A stretch of 64,000 bases of DNA from Zygaena filipendulae (taxonomy: Eukaryota > Arthropoda > Insecta > Lepidoptera > Zygaenidae). Within the stretch, counting starts at the first letter, position 1. Each line of letters starts with the position of its first letter. Below the pieces are notes generated by a model, which did not search any database, was not told the DNA's origin, and worked only from the letters and a program-made list of their open reading frames with translations. Location: assembly GCA_907165275.2 (NCBI GenBank), contig OU015649.1:12058001-12122000 (forward strand). Direction: 5' to 3'. A program made the translations under genes and the position numbers. Shown piece by piece: positions 31,798 through 43,184 of the stretch.

Positions 31798-32556
31798 CTT
31801 GGATAGGTATAAAATGTTTATTTTTTTATTGTTTAGATGAATAACTTTGATAATCAGACGACGACTGCATGATCGCCGATAATATGGAGTTTGTGTTGGT
31901 ATTTTAACCGGCTATTTGTCCTCATGATTTTTGATCAATATTTCTCTTATTCATTAACCGACTTCCAAAAAGGAGAAATTTCTGCATTCGGCTGTATGTA
32001 TATTTTTTTCAATTACATGCAGATAGATGCTTGGTGTAGTACCTCCTATATCAGAGGGGCTATTATGTAACTTTTGTTTCTATCATTTTTCGGTTGCAAT
32101 CAAAAACATTACGGTTTTGCGATTACAATATGCACGTTTTGACACCTACAATATCTAGCAATCAACCAAAAACAACATATTACTTACACTGTAGCTGTCT
32201 AAACACGACCAATTAATAAAAAAAACCACTATCTTTCGGATTGAAACCGAAAAACAATAGCAACAAAAGTTACATAATAGCCCCTCTGGTGTAGGATACA
32301 CAATTTCGGAATAAATATACCTTAATATGTCCTTTTCTGACAACGTGCATACAAAATTCCATGATGAAAGCGTGGGAAACAAACAAATCCTCCTCCTAAG
32401 TAGGTACCATAAACAAGTTTGTGAAGGAATCGCTTAGGCCCCTGCTCGCGCACTCTATACTCACTTTCGATCCATTTGTTAACTGGAATATATAAAATAT
32501 GGCGAAACTGAAGACGGTGAATTAATAAAAATGGTCCTTCGATCGTGAAAAATCGT

Positions 32557-32762
32557 TACTATATTATAAATGCGAAAGTAACTCTATCTGTCTGTCTCTC
32601 TGTCTGTCTGTTACGCTTTCACACCTTAACGGCTCAACCGATCATCATGAAATTTTGCACACACGTTGTCAGGGGTACAGAGGACGTAGGGTACTTTGTA
32701 TCCCGGAATTCCTGCGGGATTTCCGAAATTACCGCGGGTGCAACCGCGGGGAACAGCTAGTT
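32557..32762 (+). repeat. Helitron-like repeat just past the GTF3C5 stop
   Basis: AATGCGAAAGTAACTCTATC, CGGCTCAACCGATCATCATG, CACGTTGTCAGGGGTACAGA and the end GCAACCGCGGGGAACAGCTAG. It lies about 200 bp beyond the GTF3C5 stop codon on the opposite strand and may limit its 3' UTR. Confidence 0.72.
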
Positions 32763-32968
32763 CAATATAAGAAGTATAACAAAACTTTAAGTTTGAATAA
32801 CAGCTTTAATATACAACTAGTACAAATTTTAAGTATATTTTTTAATTATTACAAAGCCGAAAGCGTACATAGCGATGTTTTTGTGACATCGTCCAAAAAT
32901 CACTTTTTTCAATCCTGAACTATTTACATACAAATTAAATTAAACTATATTATATAGGTACATAAAAT

Positions 32969-35900
32969 TCATGTAGTTATGGATTCTTCCAATTCTGAAG
33001 CGCTTGACTGGTCGTCGTCGGAGGGCGCCTCGTCGTTACTACTCGCTTGCTGCAATAGAAAATACAACATAATATATTTTCTTTTTAGCAATAATCTTTT
33101 CCATTTTGTTTGCTGACTTCTATCGCAATATTGATGCTATAATTTGGACAGTGTCAGTAGGCAGAATGGGTATATGAGTAAGATCGTTAATGCTAAAGAT
33201 AGGTTTAGTAGGTATATGCGCTGAAAGTCGAGTTAATGAATTTTCTTTCTATTTTTATTGAATGAAAAGGCATTTAATTTTATAGTGAGGTATTAATATT
33301 TAATTAATCCATATCACAGATAATATAATACTATACTATCCATACTAATATGTATAATAAATAAAAAAGGAACTCTATCTGTCTGTCTGTATTCACGTCT
33401 TAAATACCCAACTGATCATTAGATGAAAGAAAGAAAGAAATATTTAAGCAAAGACGACGTAACACAAGCTTAATACACAGAACAACACAGACGAAAATTA
33501 TTAAACAGTAATAAACTAAAACTAGAGTAGGTAATAATAACAATTTAAATGTGTCATTTTTGTGATAGGTATGTAGGTAAGTCTTCCTGCTCAAAATGCA
33601 CCTTGACTCAGCATTATGTCGTGAGTGTGGGGACACCATGGGGACACTCACGACAGCGCTGGTTTTCAGTCAAGACCAGATTAAGCATCTATTCTAGTAC
33701 ATGTTGCAAACATCTCGTCAGGGAGACTTTTTATCCGGGAATTCCGCGGGAAGTCTAAATAAACGCGGGTGAAACCGCATGAAATCTTGTATACACAAGT
33801 CAGGGGTACAGAAAAGGACATAGGGTACTTTTTTATAAAGCTTGAAGTTAGCTTGCTGTGCCTCGGCCCCCGCCGCGAACAGCGTCAATTTTGGGATTTC
33901 CGCGAGAATTCCGGGTTACAATATAGCCTATGTTACTCAGGGATAATGTAGCATTCTAGTGGGATAAGAATTTTTTTAAATCGGTCCCGTAGTTTTTTAG
34001 TTAAATCGCAACAAACAAACAAAAATACTAATCTTTCCCCTTATAATAGTTCAGAATTTTAGATGAGCTCACCTCAATTTCCAGATCGACGTTGTGCGTC
34101 GCCAGCAGCGTCCGTTTGACGTACGAGAATATGTGGTCGCGGCACAGCTCGGGCACGCCGGGCGCCAGCCAGCCGCGCTGCTCGTGGCACGGCGCGCCCG
34201 GCGCCGGCTCGCGCGCCAGGATCGCCTCCACCTCCGGCAGCTTCACGTCGCAGTACTAGTGTACAATAGACTTGGGTAAGTAACGCGAGTGATTTCACTC
34301 CACGTGGTGATACATCACCCATTACGCGATATAAACAAACATCACACTATCACCCGATACCAGCTCCTCGGCAGTCGGCACTCGGTTCAAAGATACCTAC
34401 AAGTAATAGGTACTACTACATAATAGTACGGGAGATACCGATGCTAATTCGGGAGACACTCGAGCGTCGTTGGGACCTATTGGGTTTTGAAGATTAGGAG
34501 ATATAAACAAAATAAGGTTATATGATATTTTTTCATTCACCGGTGGGTTTAGCTTCTACAGGCTTTCAAAAATGTAAAAAAAAATAGTAAAATGGAAATA
34601 CTCGAGCGCGTCAGATATTGTAGTTTAGATACTCCAAGGTGTCTCTGATATCGAAAATATATTCATCTGCCCATTTGCGTGGTGGGGGTAGCCATCCGGA
34701 AGGGGAGAAAATGAAAAAAAAAAAACATTTACTCGAGCGCGTCAGATATTCAAAGGGGATGTTAAGTGAGCCTTAAAAATGCACCCCTTCGAAAATCTGC
34801 CGATTTGGAGGTGACGCAAGGTAGTAGCGAATTTTTGAAAATGCAAAAAAAAATCTCAATTTTGAAATACTCGAGCGTGTCAGATTATTTTACAGAAGGT
34901 TCAGCTTGCAGTCCAAGTTATGTTGGCTTAAAATCTGACAATAATTTTGAGGGATATTATTAATCTGACTGCTAGAAACAAAAATTATGATTTATTTTTA
35001 ATTTTTTTTTATTTCTGATGTAAGTTTAATAACTTTATGAGCTATTTCTTGTTCACAAAAAACACACTTTATATTTCTATGAAATATGTAAAAGCTCACA
35101 AAATATTATTCACAAAACTAACTTTAAAGCACAAACAAGCCATTTCGTTTTACATATAATAACATGAACGCGTTGTTTTGTGATGAGCTTTATTATATAA
35201 TATAATATATAATTACATTAAAGTGAAAGGTGAACCTATAGTTTGATGTAATACTTACCTTAACTTATTTTAATATGTATTTTAACCGACCAAAAAAAGT
35301 TATAATTCGACACGTTTAGCGCCGTGATATACTGTGATGACGTTATGGCGACGGAAAGTAGTGTGAGGACGGTGCGAGAGAGTGAGAGATAGAGAAAAAG
35401 TAAAAGGGAAAGAAAGACAGAGATATGATAGGTACATGTTTCACTGCAGCTGCTCGTTCGATTCGAAGACGATTTTTGTTTCTTCGGCTTATGAAAATCG
35501 GCAGATTATATTTTTCCCGCTATCCTTGAGTTATTTACTTTAAAATAAAAAACAAATCAACTGCGCTCGAGAATGTCGAAGTTGCGTTTTTTTTTTTTGC
35601 AAGTTTGTGATCCTCTAACTCCTTTACGTCACGTTCAAATGGTCAGATTATTCATATACATACTTCTCACTATGTAATTAACCCACCATATCTTAATCTG
35701 ACGCGCTCGAGTATTTCGAGTTATCGATTTTTTTTTACTAATCTGATCGGTTATTCTAGACGCACCCACCAGTGTAGAGGGCCTATATTTGGTGGAGGTA
35801 CTCAACATGGTGCAAGGTACCCCCCTTATGTTCATCTGACGCGCTTTAGCTAATCCACAAATCCCCTCTTGGCGGTCCGTACTATAACATTTGTGACTGA

Positions 35901-38900
35901 TAACGATTTCGAAGGGTACAAACGCTACATAAGATTCATTTTTCTTTAGAACGCGTCGAGTAATATTTGAGAGATACCTACGTAATGTAAAACGTTTGAG
36001 TGGTATGTAATGTTTGAGTGATACATAATGTTTGAGTGATAAGTAATGTTTACGAGTGATATCACTCGACCGGAAAAGTAATAAATCACATCACATTGTA
36101 GGTGATGTTTTGTGCATGTCTATTTAGACTTGCACAAGATGATAGCGAAGTCTCCATCGACATCTAGTCTCTCTGGGTCGTTGGCTAAAGGGTAGATGCA
36201 GAAGGCGGTAATCCTCTACACGACACGCATTGTTCGGAGGTTCCTGCCTCTGTGACCTCCGCTCCGGTAGCATGAGCTCTACTCCGCTGTCGGTGGCACA
36301 CTAGATTAAGGTTTTTTTATTGTATAATAACATAATATAATAATATTTTATTTATTTATTTTATATGACCACGCAAAATGTTGATACAACCAATACCTCC
36401 TCTTAACGCCCAACAACCTAATTAAATGCCTAAAATATATTTCGGCCCAAGACAGTTTTTAAAAAGTGACCTAAAATTATGACATGATGTTTAAACCTAT
36501 TTTCCCTTAAACTTGCATCTATATTTAGTACACTAGGTCGTAATTTATATCGACCTAAAGGAGAATGGGGGTTTCGATCCCAAGTGTTGTAACACTTCAT
36601 GACATAATATGTCATTTTAAAGAGCTTAAAAAGTTAAACATTTTTTTTTATATGACAGCAAAACTTCATCTCGTGCAGGGAAGAAGTATATTATAATAAC
36701 TGCATACAGTAGGTATACATATATTAGGTATACATAAAGTATACACGAAGCACAGGCGATACGAGCACGAATATATATGTATTTGCCGGATGAGCGGGTT
36801 CAAACAGGCTTAAAGTGGAGGGTAACCTGGTAGAAGATCTGCCGCTGCGCGGGCGTCATGCCGGGCCGGAAGTAGACGGCGCTCTCGGGCACGTCGTCGG
36901 CGGGCGAGTCGTCGGCCGCGTCCAGCCGCCGCCACGGCCGGCACACGTTCTTGTAGCCGGTGCTGTGCTCGCGCGCCATCACCATCGAGTACACGCCGGC
37001 TGCACGGCCAGCGCAAACATTGTCAGCATCGTCATCATGTTGGCGACCCGCTAGGCCCACCCGCTAATTCGGGTTCCGGGTTCGATTCCTGCTTCTAATC
37101 GTACACTTTACTACTCGGTCGGTACTCGATGTATTCGGGGTTTTTTTTTAATACCTATTCGTACTCGGCGAATAATTCGGTTCAACTGGCGAGTATTCGT
37201 TTTGAGTTAGATTAAAGTCATAGGGAAATCAACATTTACATTTAAAGCAATCCTATCTATTCATTTAGAAACGAAGCAACTGTAAGAAAAAATATCTAAT
37301 AAGTCTGAAACTTGTCAACTCGCCATTGATGCTTTAATTTTAGAATTTTTTAAGCATTGAAACTATTGCACTCTTAACATACCTGTATTATGTATTGAAT
37401 GACTATCCACTATTTTTCATTCTGTCAATTAGTTTTAAATAGGGTTTGAAACATAGTGACAACTTTTGCCATAAAACTATCGGAGAGATATCAGAATTTT
37501 TGCGCCAGTAAACTAGCAATCTGCTAAAGAGTTAATTCGAGTAAACGAGAGCATAAACGAGTTGTTCAGCCGAGTACTCGGTTTGATAAATTTAAAACCG
37601 AACTCGGCACTCGGTAGCATATTCGCATAGGCGAACCAAGGTTAGCGACATAGCCTGAAGACTAGTAAACCTCAAGTGGCAGTGGGCGAGGCACATCGCT
37701 CGAAGAATTGGGTATTCTCCAAGGTATGAATATCAAAATTCTAATTAGTCCGTCAGTTAGAAAACAAAAAAATAATAGACACGTATTTTTTGCTTTTTCA
37801 ATTTAATGAAAATGAACAGAGATAAAGCGCATTAAAGTTTAGGGTGGGGGGCTCGTGACGTCAATATTCATTATAAGCGCCATACAAACCGCACAGAATT
37901 GTGACGTCACGCGAAATTTCAACTCAATGTATCTCTGTTATTTTTTAAGTACGTAAAAAAAGAAAAAATACGTGTCCAATATTTTTTACTAATCTACACG
38001 ACGGACTAAAAAAAATTTTTTTGTCAAGTAGCCAATTGACGACCAATGGAACAGAGTTTTTTTTTTTTTTTCTAAATACAAAATAGTTACTACTTAAATA
38101 ATTTTTAAAGAAATCATGTAACGATACTTGCGGCAGGAGTAAACTGGTAGAGATCGTAACGATAAAACGTTAAGCTCCCAGCTCTATGCAAATCGAAAAG
38201 CTCGGTTCCGTCCGGCGCGAATTTGTATATCATCGTCAAGCGCTGACCGCCATGCTTGTTTAAATTTATTGTGTTCCTTAGGGCCTATGCACACCACGTT
38301 TTTTAAACGCGCCGTCGACGCGCGTTTGTAGCGATACAGACGCGATACGAACGCGAGTCAGACGCCACCGCCACCTACCTTTTGTAGGATAAAAGCGCGC
38401 CGTCGACGACAGCGCGTTTAAAAAACGTGGTGTGCATAGGCCAATGTGACTTTTTTCTTAAATAAGTACACCTATTTAATACTTACCTCCATGTCGCAGA
38501 CGAAAGTCCAAAGTTTGGTATATCCTTGCTCCTGGCTCTTTTCGTGGGTCATACCCATACCTGATCCAAAGCATCCTCCAAGGTCCGTTTTTTAAGCATA
38601 TGGCCAAACAAGATACTATTATCTTTAGTGTAACAGTTTTAATTTTTGTGTGGTACCTAAGTAAATTCATGGACCATACAGGCCTCTCTTTGAATAGCTG
38701 AAATATAACAATTCAGCATATTTATTGGTTTTTGTATGTTTGTTACCACGCAGCTCTATAATAACAGAAAGAATTTCCATGAAACAAATATAATAGGAAT
38801 CCTGGAATAGGACGTATTATTTTCATTTTGTAAAAATGAGTTCCAATGACCGCATAGGTAGAAAATTGATGTAGGTGAAAAAGCGCATGCTAAATATTTA

Positions 38901-41492
38901 CAGCTACTTTTATCTTCATTAACAATCCGACTTTTACACACGCAAATAACACGTAAAGGTTGACAGGAAGAGAATGCCATAAATAAATAAAAAATGAAGT
39001 AACAAACCTTTTCGACAGTTTGAAATTCTTGTTCGATTGCTGGGTTCGCACATACTTTAGCTTCTTTTTTCTTAATGTACAATTCATGAGGTTTTTTTGG
39101 CAGTTCATCTTTAAGATTGAACAGAAACCTAGGCTGTGGCACCCCACGCTCCATCCTCAACTGATGGCAAACCTCACCATCATTCTCTTTTGGTGTTTTC
39201 TTGTCAGGGTACCGTTTATCAATGTAAGAATAATTCATTGGTTTTTCAGATCTCGTAAAATGAGCTGGAAGAATAAAATTTGAGACAGGTTCCCTAAAAA
39301 AATTTACATATATAATTTTTTTTTTTAAATACTTTGGAAACTTCCATTTTAGTTCCAGCGTACAATAAATTATAATCTAATAAAATATACTTAATAATAA
39401 TGCCAGCACATGTCTATTCTTACTTACTGAATTAAATCCAAGCTATCCATACCAGACGGTATTAAATTTTCTAAAATACACTTTGGGCCATCACTTCCAT
39501 TGCTGACTGGCAGGTATTGGAAATCAGACATAGCTGGGAAAATAATAATAACATTGATCAAATTACCGATATGTCAGTAGAAAAATGATAAGGACTTTTA
39601 TTGACTTGTCCTTCATGTCGAAACTAAGCATTAGCACACCTGTGCTAGTTCATACAAAGTCAAAGTCAAATCATTTATTAAAATTTGGCCCATAATGTGG
39701 CTCTTTTTGACGTCAATAAAATTACAGTTATTATGGCAGCACCCATAAATTTTTTTTTTTATTTTTCTAACCTTCACAGCTTCCTAGTGCTACTGCTGTA
39801 GAGAAGAAGCTGCGCAACAAACTCTCCAGTAGCACACTGTCATTTTAAAGTTATAATATGTATAATATTAATGGTAACTCAACTTGCAATTATGTGAGAA
39901 CTGCAATAAACTGCAATAAACTACCATAGTGATATAGAGACATTAGGAGTTAAACTACAAGCAGACTGATAAACCTCCCTACTACCACCACTAAACAGGA
40001 GGCTGGCTTGTCTGCACTTGCGAGTGTTTGATGTAGGGATCAAATGAGAAGACATTACCGTGAGATGTGGCACTTCTTTACATAGTAATATTATGTAGTT
40101 AATATTCTGTAGCAATAGATTAGCATAACTTTGCACAAATGATTAAAAAGTGTAAAGCAACAAATTGTACACAATTTCTGACTCAGTCAATTGTTTTTTT
40201 TTTTTTAACAAACACCCATCACTAGCACAAAATATAGTTATTAGTTTTTTTTTTTTTTTTTTATAATAAAATTATTCAAGTACTTACATTCAAATTTGTA
40301 CATCTTTTTAACACGGCCCACTATTGAGGTTGATATAACGTCCCTCTTTATTTCATTATCTACTTTTGTTTTCTTGACTTTAACTTTTAATAGAACTCCA
40401 GCGCCATTCTTTGTCTCTGCATACATTTTCTTAACATATGGATTTTCAGGCTGAAATGAAAAACCCAACCGTCTCTTGGAAGATTGTGAATGTACCTGTA
40501 AAAATAGTTTATTAAGTAACATTGAGAAAACTAACGGTCACACTCAGTCGTTTTATTGATACTTAATTTTAAGTAAAAATTTTTTAGACAGTCTCTCTTC
40601 ATTAAATTAATGTTAATTGGCATTTAACCAAATTTGACTTAATTAGTTAAATGCCAATCAACATTAATTTAATGTGTCTCGGTGTGCCAGTTTTGTTTTT
40701 AGAATCTTTGCTTAAAAATAAGTAATCATTAAAACCACTGAGTGTGGCCGCAAGAGTTCTAGTGGGTTAACTAGCCTGTACCTACTCCAAACTTTATTCA
40801 CATGAAGTTTTTCATAGATCAAGTAGAACAACACAGTAGGTTGAAATTTACATTATTTTTAGATAGTGTGAGTTTTAAACCTACTTTTTGAATTAGATCA
40901 ACAGACTAAGAGAAAGACAAAAATTTTGACAAAACCAGATGCAATGCAATATGATATCCAATTCAGCAGTGGAAAATTGATAAAATCATAAACACAAGCA
41001 CTTCAATGTTAAAGTTTCATAATATGTATTAATAGTTTAGACCAGTGTTTCTTAACCTGTCTAGAATATCAACGCTGGGTGTCAGCAGTCCACAGCAGTT
41101 AATGGTTAAAGTGAATCTTTGTGTAATTGTTATTTTGCATCTTTATTGACTAACTTATTTTTATTAAAAGTCTTCTTTGCATCTGTAATACTAAAACTAA
41201 TGATCTGAAATTTATTACTGTATTTTTTTTATGAAGGGGGTCGTTGAAAATTGTGATTGATCTCCGGTCCATGAAAAACGTTAGGAAACGCTGGTAGTAG
41301 TAGAAAGACACATTTTATCAGATAAAATTAATTTTTTGTCTCACTATTTCATAATTTTATTATAATATTACGCACCTGTGAAATATTTCTTATTCCTCCC
41401 AAGCATTCTAACGCGTTATCTTCATTATTAACTACTCCGGGAAACAATACACCAACTAATTCATGATCTGTACATTTTTTTTCCTCAGACAT
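32969..41492 (-). CDS. GTF3C5: General transcription factor 3C subunit 5 (TFIIIC 63-kDa, Tau95 family)
   Basis: Eight exons, read right to left: 41376-41492, 40288-40495, 39428-39533, 39008-39293, 38487-38697, 36827-36999, 34073-34255 and 32969-33049. All have GT/AG borders and compatible phases, giving 454 aa (the human protein is about 519). TFIIIC binds the A and B boxes of tRNA and 5S genes and recruits TFIIIB for RNA polymerase III. Recognition rests on family landmarks: HELVGVLFPGVV then LECLGG at the N terminus, MSDFQYLPVSNG, GPWRMLWIRYGYDPRK (the most conserved block), ARIYQTLDFRLRHG, YFRPGMTPAQRQIFYQ, and an acidic Asp/Glu/Ser tail. I chose the ATG at 41492; upstream in-frame ATGs (to 41534) lie in a repeated motif. 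Exons 6-7 are very GC-rich while exons 1-5 are AT-rich. Confidence 0.92.
33335..33782 (+). repeat. Helitron-like repeat interrupted by a 285-bp insertion
   Basis: The 5' part to 33420 (AACTCTATCTGTCTGTCTGT) and the 3' part from about 33706 (GACTTTTTATCCGGGAATTC, ACGCGGGTGAAACCGCATG) flank foreign DNA at 33421-33705. The insert reads on the minus strand as a fragment ending in (TTTC)n and holds a hairpin GTCGTGAGTGT / ACACTCACGAC. Confidence 0.55.
34264..36127. mobile_element. Mirror-symmetric repeat element with 137-bp monomer arms
   Basis: The left arm has four direct copies of a motif like ACTCGAGCGCGTCAGAT at about 34458, 34600, 34731 and 34868. The right arm has four inverted copies at about 35563, 35697, 35836 and 35951. 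Spacing is about 113-142 bp and the centre is near 35200. Monomers share an A-rich run before the motif but differ in the middle. Outer zones are rich in GTGAT/ATCAC, including four copies of an 18-19-bp unit (ATGTTTGAGTGATA...) at about 35995-36065. The ends resemble each other only weakly (AATAGAC...). No protein is encoded. Likely a non-autonomous foldback-type transposon; the superfamily is unknown and the ends are approximate. Confidence 0.6.
36130..36300. repeat. GC-rich repeat fragment, probably LINE-derived
   Basis: TCGACATCTAGTCTCTCTGG, AGAAGGCGGTAATCCTCTAC and CTCCGCTGTCGGTGGCACAC stand out from the AT-rich intron. I associate this with lepidopteran LINE 3' regions, but the match is vague. 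Confidence 0.35.
37038..37100 (+). repeat. tRNA-derived SINE fragment
   Basis: GCGACCCGCTAGGCCCACCC followed by a Pol III B-box-like GGTTCGATTCC (37079-37089). Similar to the SINE at 60925-61090. It starts about 40 bases upstream of the GTF3C5 exon 6 acceptor. Confidence 0.5.
37113..37640. repeat. Loosely palindromic repeat rich in ACTCGG
   Basis: The left side has TACTCGGTCGGTACTCGATG and CGTACTCGGCGAATAATTCG. The right side has GCCGAGTACTCGGTTTGATA and ACTCGGCACTCGGTAGC in mirrored order. A decayed DNA transposon is likely. Confidence 0.35.
37746..38008. mobile_element. MITE with TAGTCCGTC inverted ends
   Basis: TAGTCCGTCAGTTAGAAAAC and AATAGACACGTATTTTT pair with AAAAATACGTGTCCAATATT and TAATCTACACGACGGACTA. 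A second copy lies at 63136-63459. Length about 263 bp. Confidence 0.75.
38282..38442. mobile_element. MITE with perfect 31-bp inverted repeats
   Basis: The left end GGCCTATGCACACCACGTTT (31 bp in all, to 38312) is the exact complement of the right end (38412-38442). Inner CGCGCGCC/GTCGACG blocks extend the fold. 161 bp, intron 5 of GTF3C5. Confidence 0.88.
39655..39905 (-). repeat. 5'-truncated LINE 3' region, copy 2
   Basis: CAAAGTCAAAGTCAAATCAT tail, GGCCCATAATGTGGCTCTTT and TTCACAGCTTCCTAGTGCTA as in the copy at 29.8 kb. An A/T run (AATTTTTTTTTTATTTTTCT) replaces AAATATCC. Confidence 0.6.
40535..40750. mobile_element. Long-palindrome MITE in GTF3C5 intron 1
   Basis: CGGTCACACTCAGTCGTTTT is mirrored by AAAACCACTGAGTGTGGCCG. 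The centre is a near-perfect hairpin: ATTAAATTAATGTTAATTGG / CCAATCAACATTAATTTAAT. The whole 216 bp folds on itself. It sits 40 bp upstream of the exon 2 acceptor. Confidence 0.82.
41043..41293. mobile_element. hAT-type MITE
   Basis: Starts CAGTGTTTCTTAACCTG and ends CGTTAGGAAACGCTG, imperfect inverted ends of the kind found in hAT relatives. It has GGTCCATGAAAAACG before the right end. The expected 8-bp duplication is not obvious. Confidence 0.6.
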
Positions 41493-41599
41493 AGTGATTA
41501 CCTTCTCTCTGGACATATCTTTATTATAAACCACAAATTAACTAGATATAAACCACCACATGGGACACAAGCACCACTGAATAATACCTACTAGGCAGC

Positions 41600-41760
41600 A
41601 CAAATTAACTAGACATATGTCTAAACACAGCAACAACAACTACTACATATGTACTACAACTAGACATATGTCTAAACACAGCACAAATTAACTAGACATT
41701 ATGTCTAAACACTAGGCAGCACAAATTAACTAGACTTATGTCTAGGCAGTAGGCACTAGT
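41600..41760. repeat. Repeated palindrome TAGACATATGTCTA upstream of GTF3C5
   Basis: The unit CAAATTAACTAGACATATGT CTAAACAC occurs about four times with small changes (41610, 41660, 41690, 41725). TAGACATATGTCTA is self-complementary. Similar single units lie at about 42012, 47618 and 57253. Confidence 0.65.
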
Positions 41761-42087
41761 GTACTAGTCAGAACTCAGAAGGAAATAGGGTTAAAAGATT
41801 TTGAAACAAGAAGAAACTGCTCACAGCACTACTAACTGACCGTCCTGTTATTCTTTTTTTTTTTTTTCTTTATGGCAATTGTCAGTAATGACATTGTTGC
41901 CAGTGTCGCGTTAATTTAATTTGCAGATAGAATTTAAAGTGAACGAGCGAAAATTTTGGGCCTGTTATTCTTCTGAATGACCGTCAATGGCCAAGTGGGG
42001 TGTTGACCTCAGATTAACTAGACTTAATATGTCTAAAGACAGTGTGACAGTGGATTACTTCCACGGAATAGGGATATGAAAAAATTA

Positions 42088-42215
42088 TAATAATCGATTA
42101 TTTTAATAATCGATTATTTTTTCAGAATTTTTTTAAAGAAAAAATAGATTTCAATAAATGATTTTATTTTTATGAATAATCCATTAATAATCGATTTTTT
42201 TTATAATCGTTATAA
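42088..42215. repeat. AATCGATT-rich AT palindromes
   Basis: TAATCGATTATTTTAATAAT CGATTA is a perfect palindrome. Further AATCGAT and TAATCG copies continue to about 42215. Confidence 0.7.
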
Positions 42216-42221
42216 TCGCTA

Positions 42222-42775
42222 CGCTCGGGCGCCAATAGATCGAGGGACTAAATAAGTCTTTCTCCCGAGGGTGACACTGTGCTTTTCATTACGAATGCAA
42301 GGAAAGTCAAAATAAAAATAGGAATTAGCTAAAGAAAAAAATTAGTGAATTTTATTTTCCATATATCAACCATTAGGTGTGCTACTGGCCAGTAAGTATG
42401 CCCCCTATGACATAAAAAAAAACTTGAGTTTCTGCAGTATCCAGCTGTCAATTTTCAATTTTCTTTAAATATTAAGTATTAATTAAAGAAAATAAAAAAA
42501 TATAAATAGGAATTAGTTTAAGAAAAAGTGAGTGAATTTTATTTTAATTAATACCTACTTAAACTTTACGTTATTTCAATTTTACATCGCACTGGCTGTA
42601 TAGAAAGTTGAAACATGGTTCAATAGAAATGTGAAAATAGACCTAGTTTTTTTTTAATAATTTGACAGTTGTCAGTTGAAAGCGATTCTCCCTAGGGCTG
42701 AAAAGGGTTACTTTCAACCCGCTTCTCAGGCAACTTCAGACCTACTTTCCGAGTATGAGTAATGAAAAATAAATA
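42222..42775. repeat. Long interspersed repeat, copy B
   Basis: Second copy of the repeat at 5.1-5.7 kb. The two outer blocks are nearly identical (ends GAGTATGAGTAATGAAAAA), but about 42350-42465 holds unrelated DNA (TGTGCTACTGGCCAGTAAGT). It lies between GTF3C5 and the zeste-type gene. Confidence 0.7.
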
Positions 42776-43184
42776 CCGATATCGAATTCTTAGTTTATAC
42801 TTTATGGTATCAGTTCATTAGGGGGGAAAATCTTCATCATATGTAAGCAAATTTCTTCAATCGTATGTAAGCATATTTTCGATAAATTGCTTTATGAGAA
42901 ATTATGTTTTCAAAGATGGCGCGCTATTTAGCTACACGTAACGCCTTAAATATTAGACAAAGAAATAGGAATAAATATCTGGCAATAAATCAAAATATGC
43001 TAAGGTGAAATAAAGAACTCACTTCTGTCTGATCAACCTATTTATTTATAAACACAGGATAAATTATTCAGAAATTGATATACATTATGACGAGCATTAA
43101 TTGTTTAAAACCATATTTTAAAACCAGTTAATGAATCGGAACCCGTGAAATACCTATTATTGAGTAGTTCCGATGACCATCAAT

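Noticed and set aside
38111..38232. A minus-strand open stretch between GTF3C5 exons 5 and 6 that could look like an extra exon
   Set aside because: Exon 5 ends in phase 1 and exon 6 starts with exactly the two bases needed, giving RHG-A-GVY. An extra exon would break this, and the stretch has no similarity to the family.
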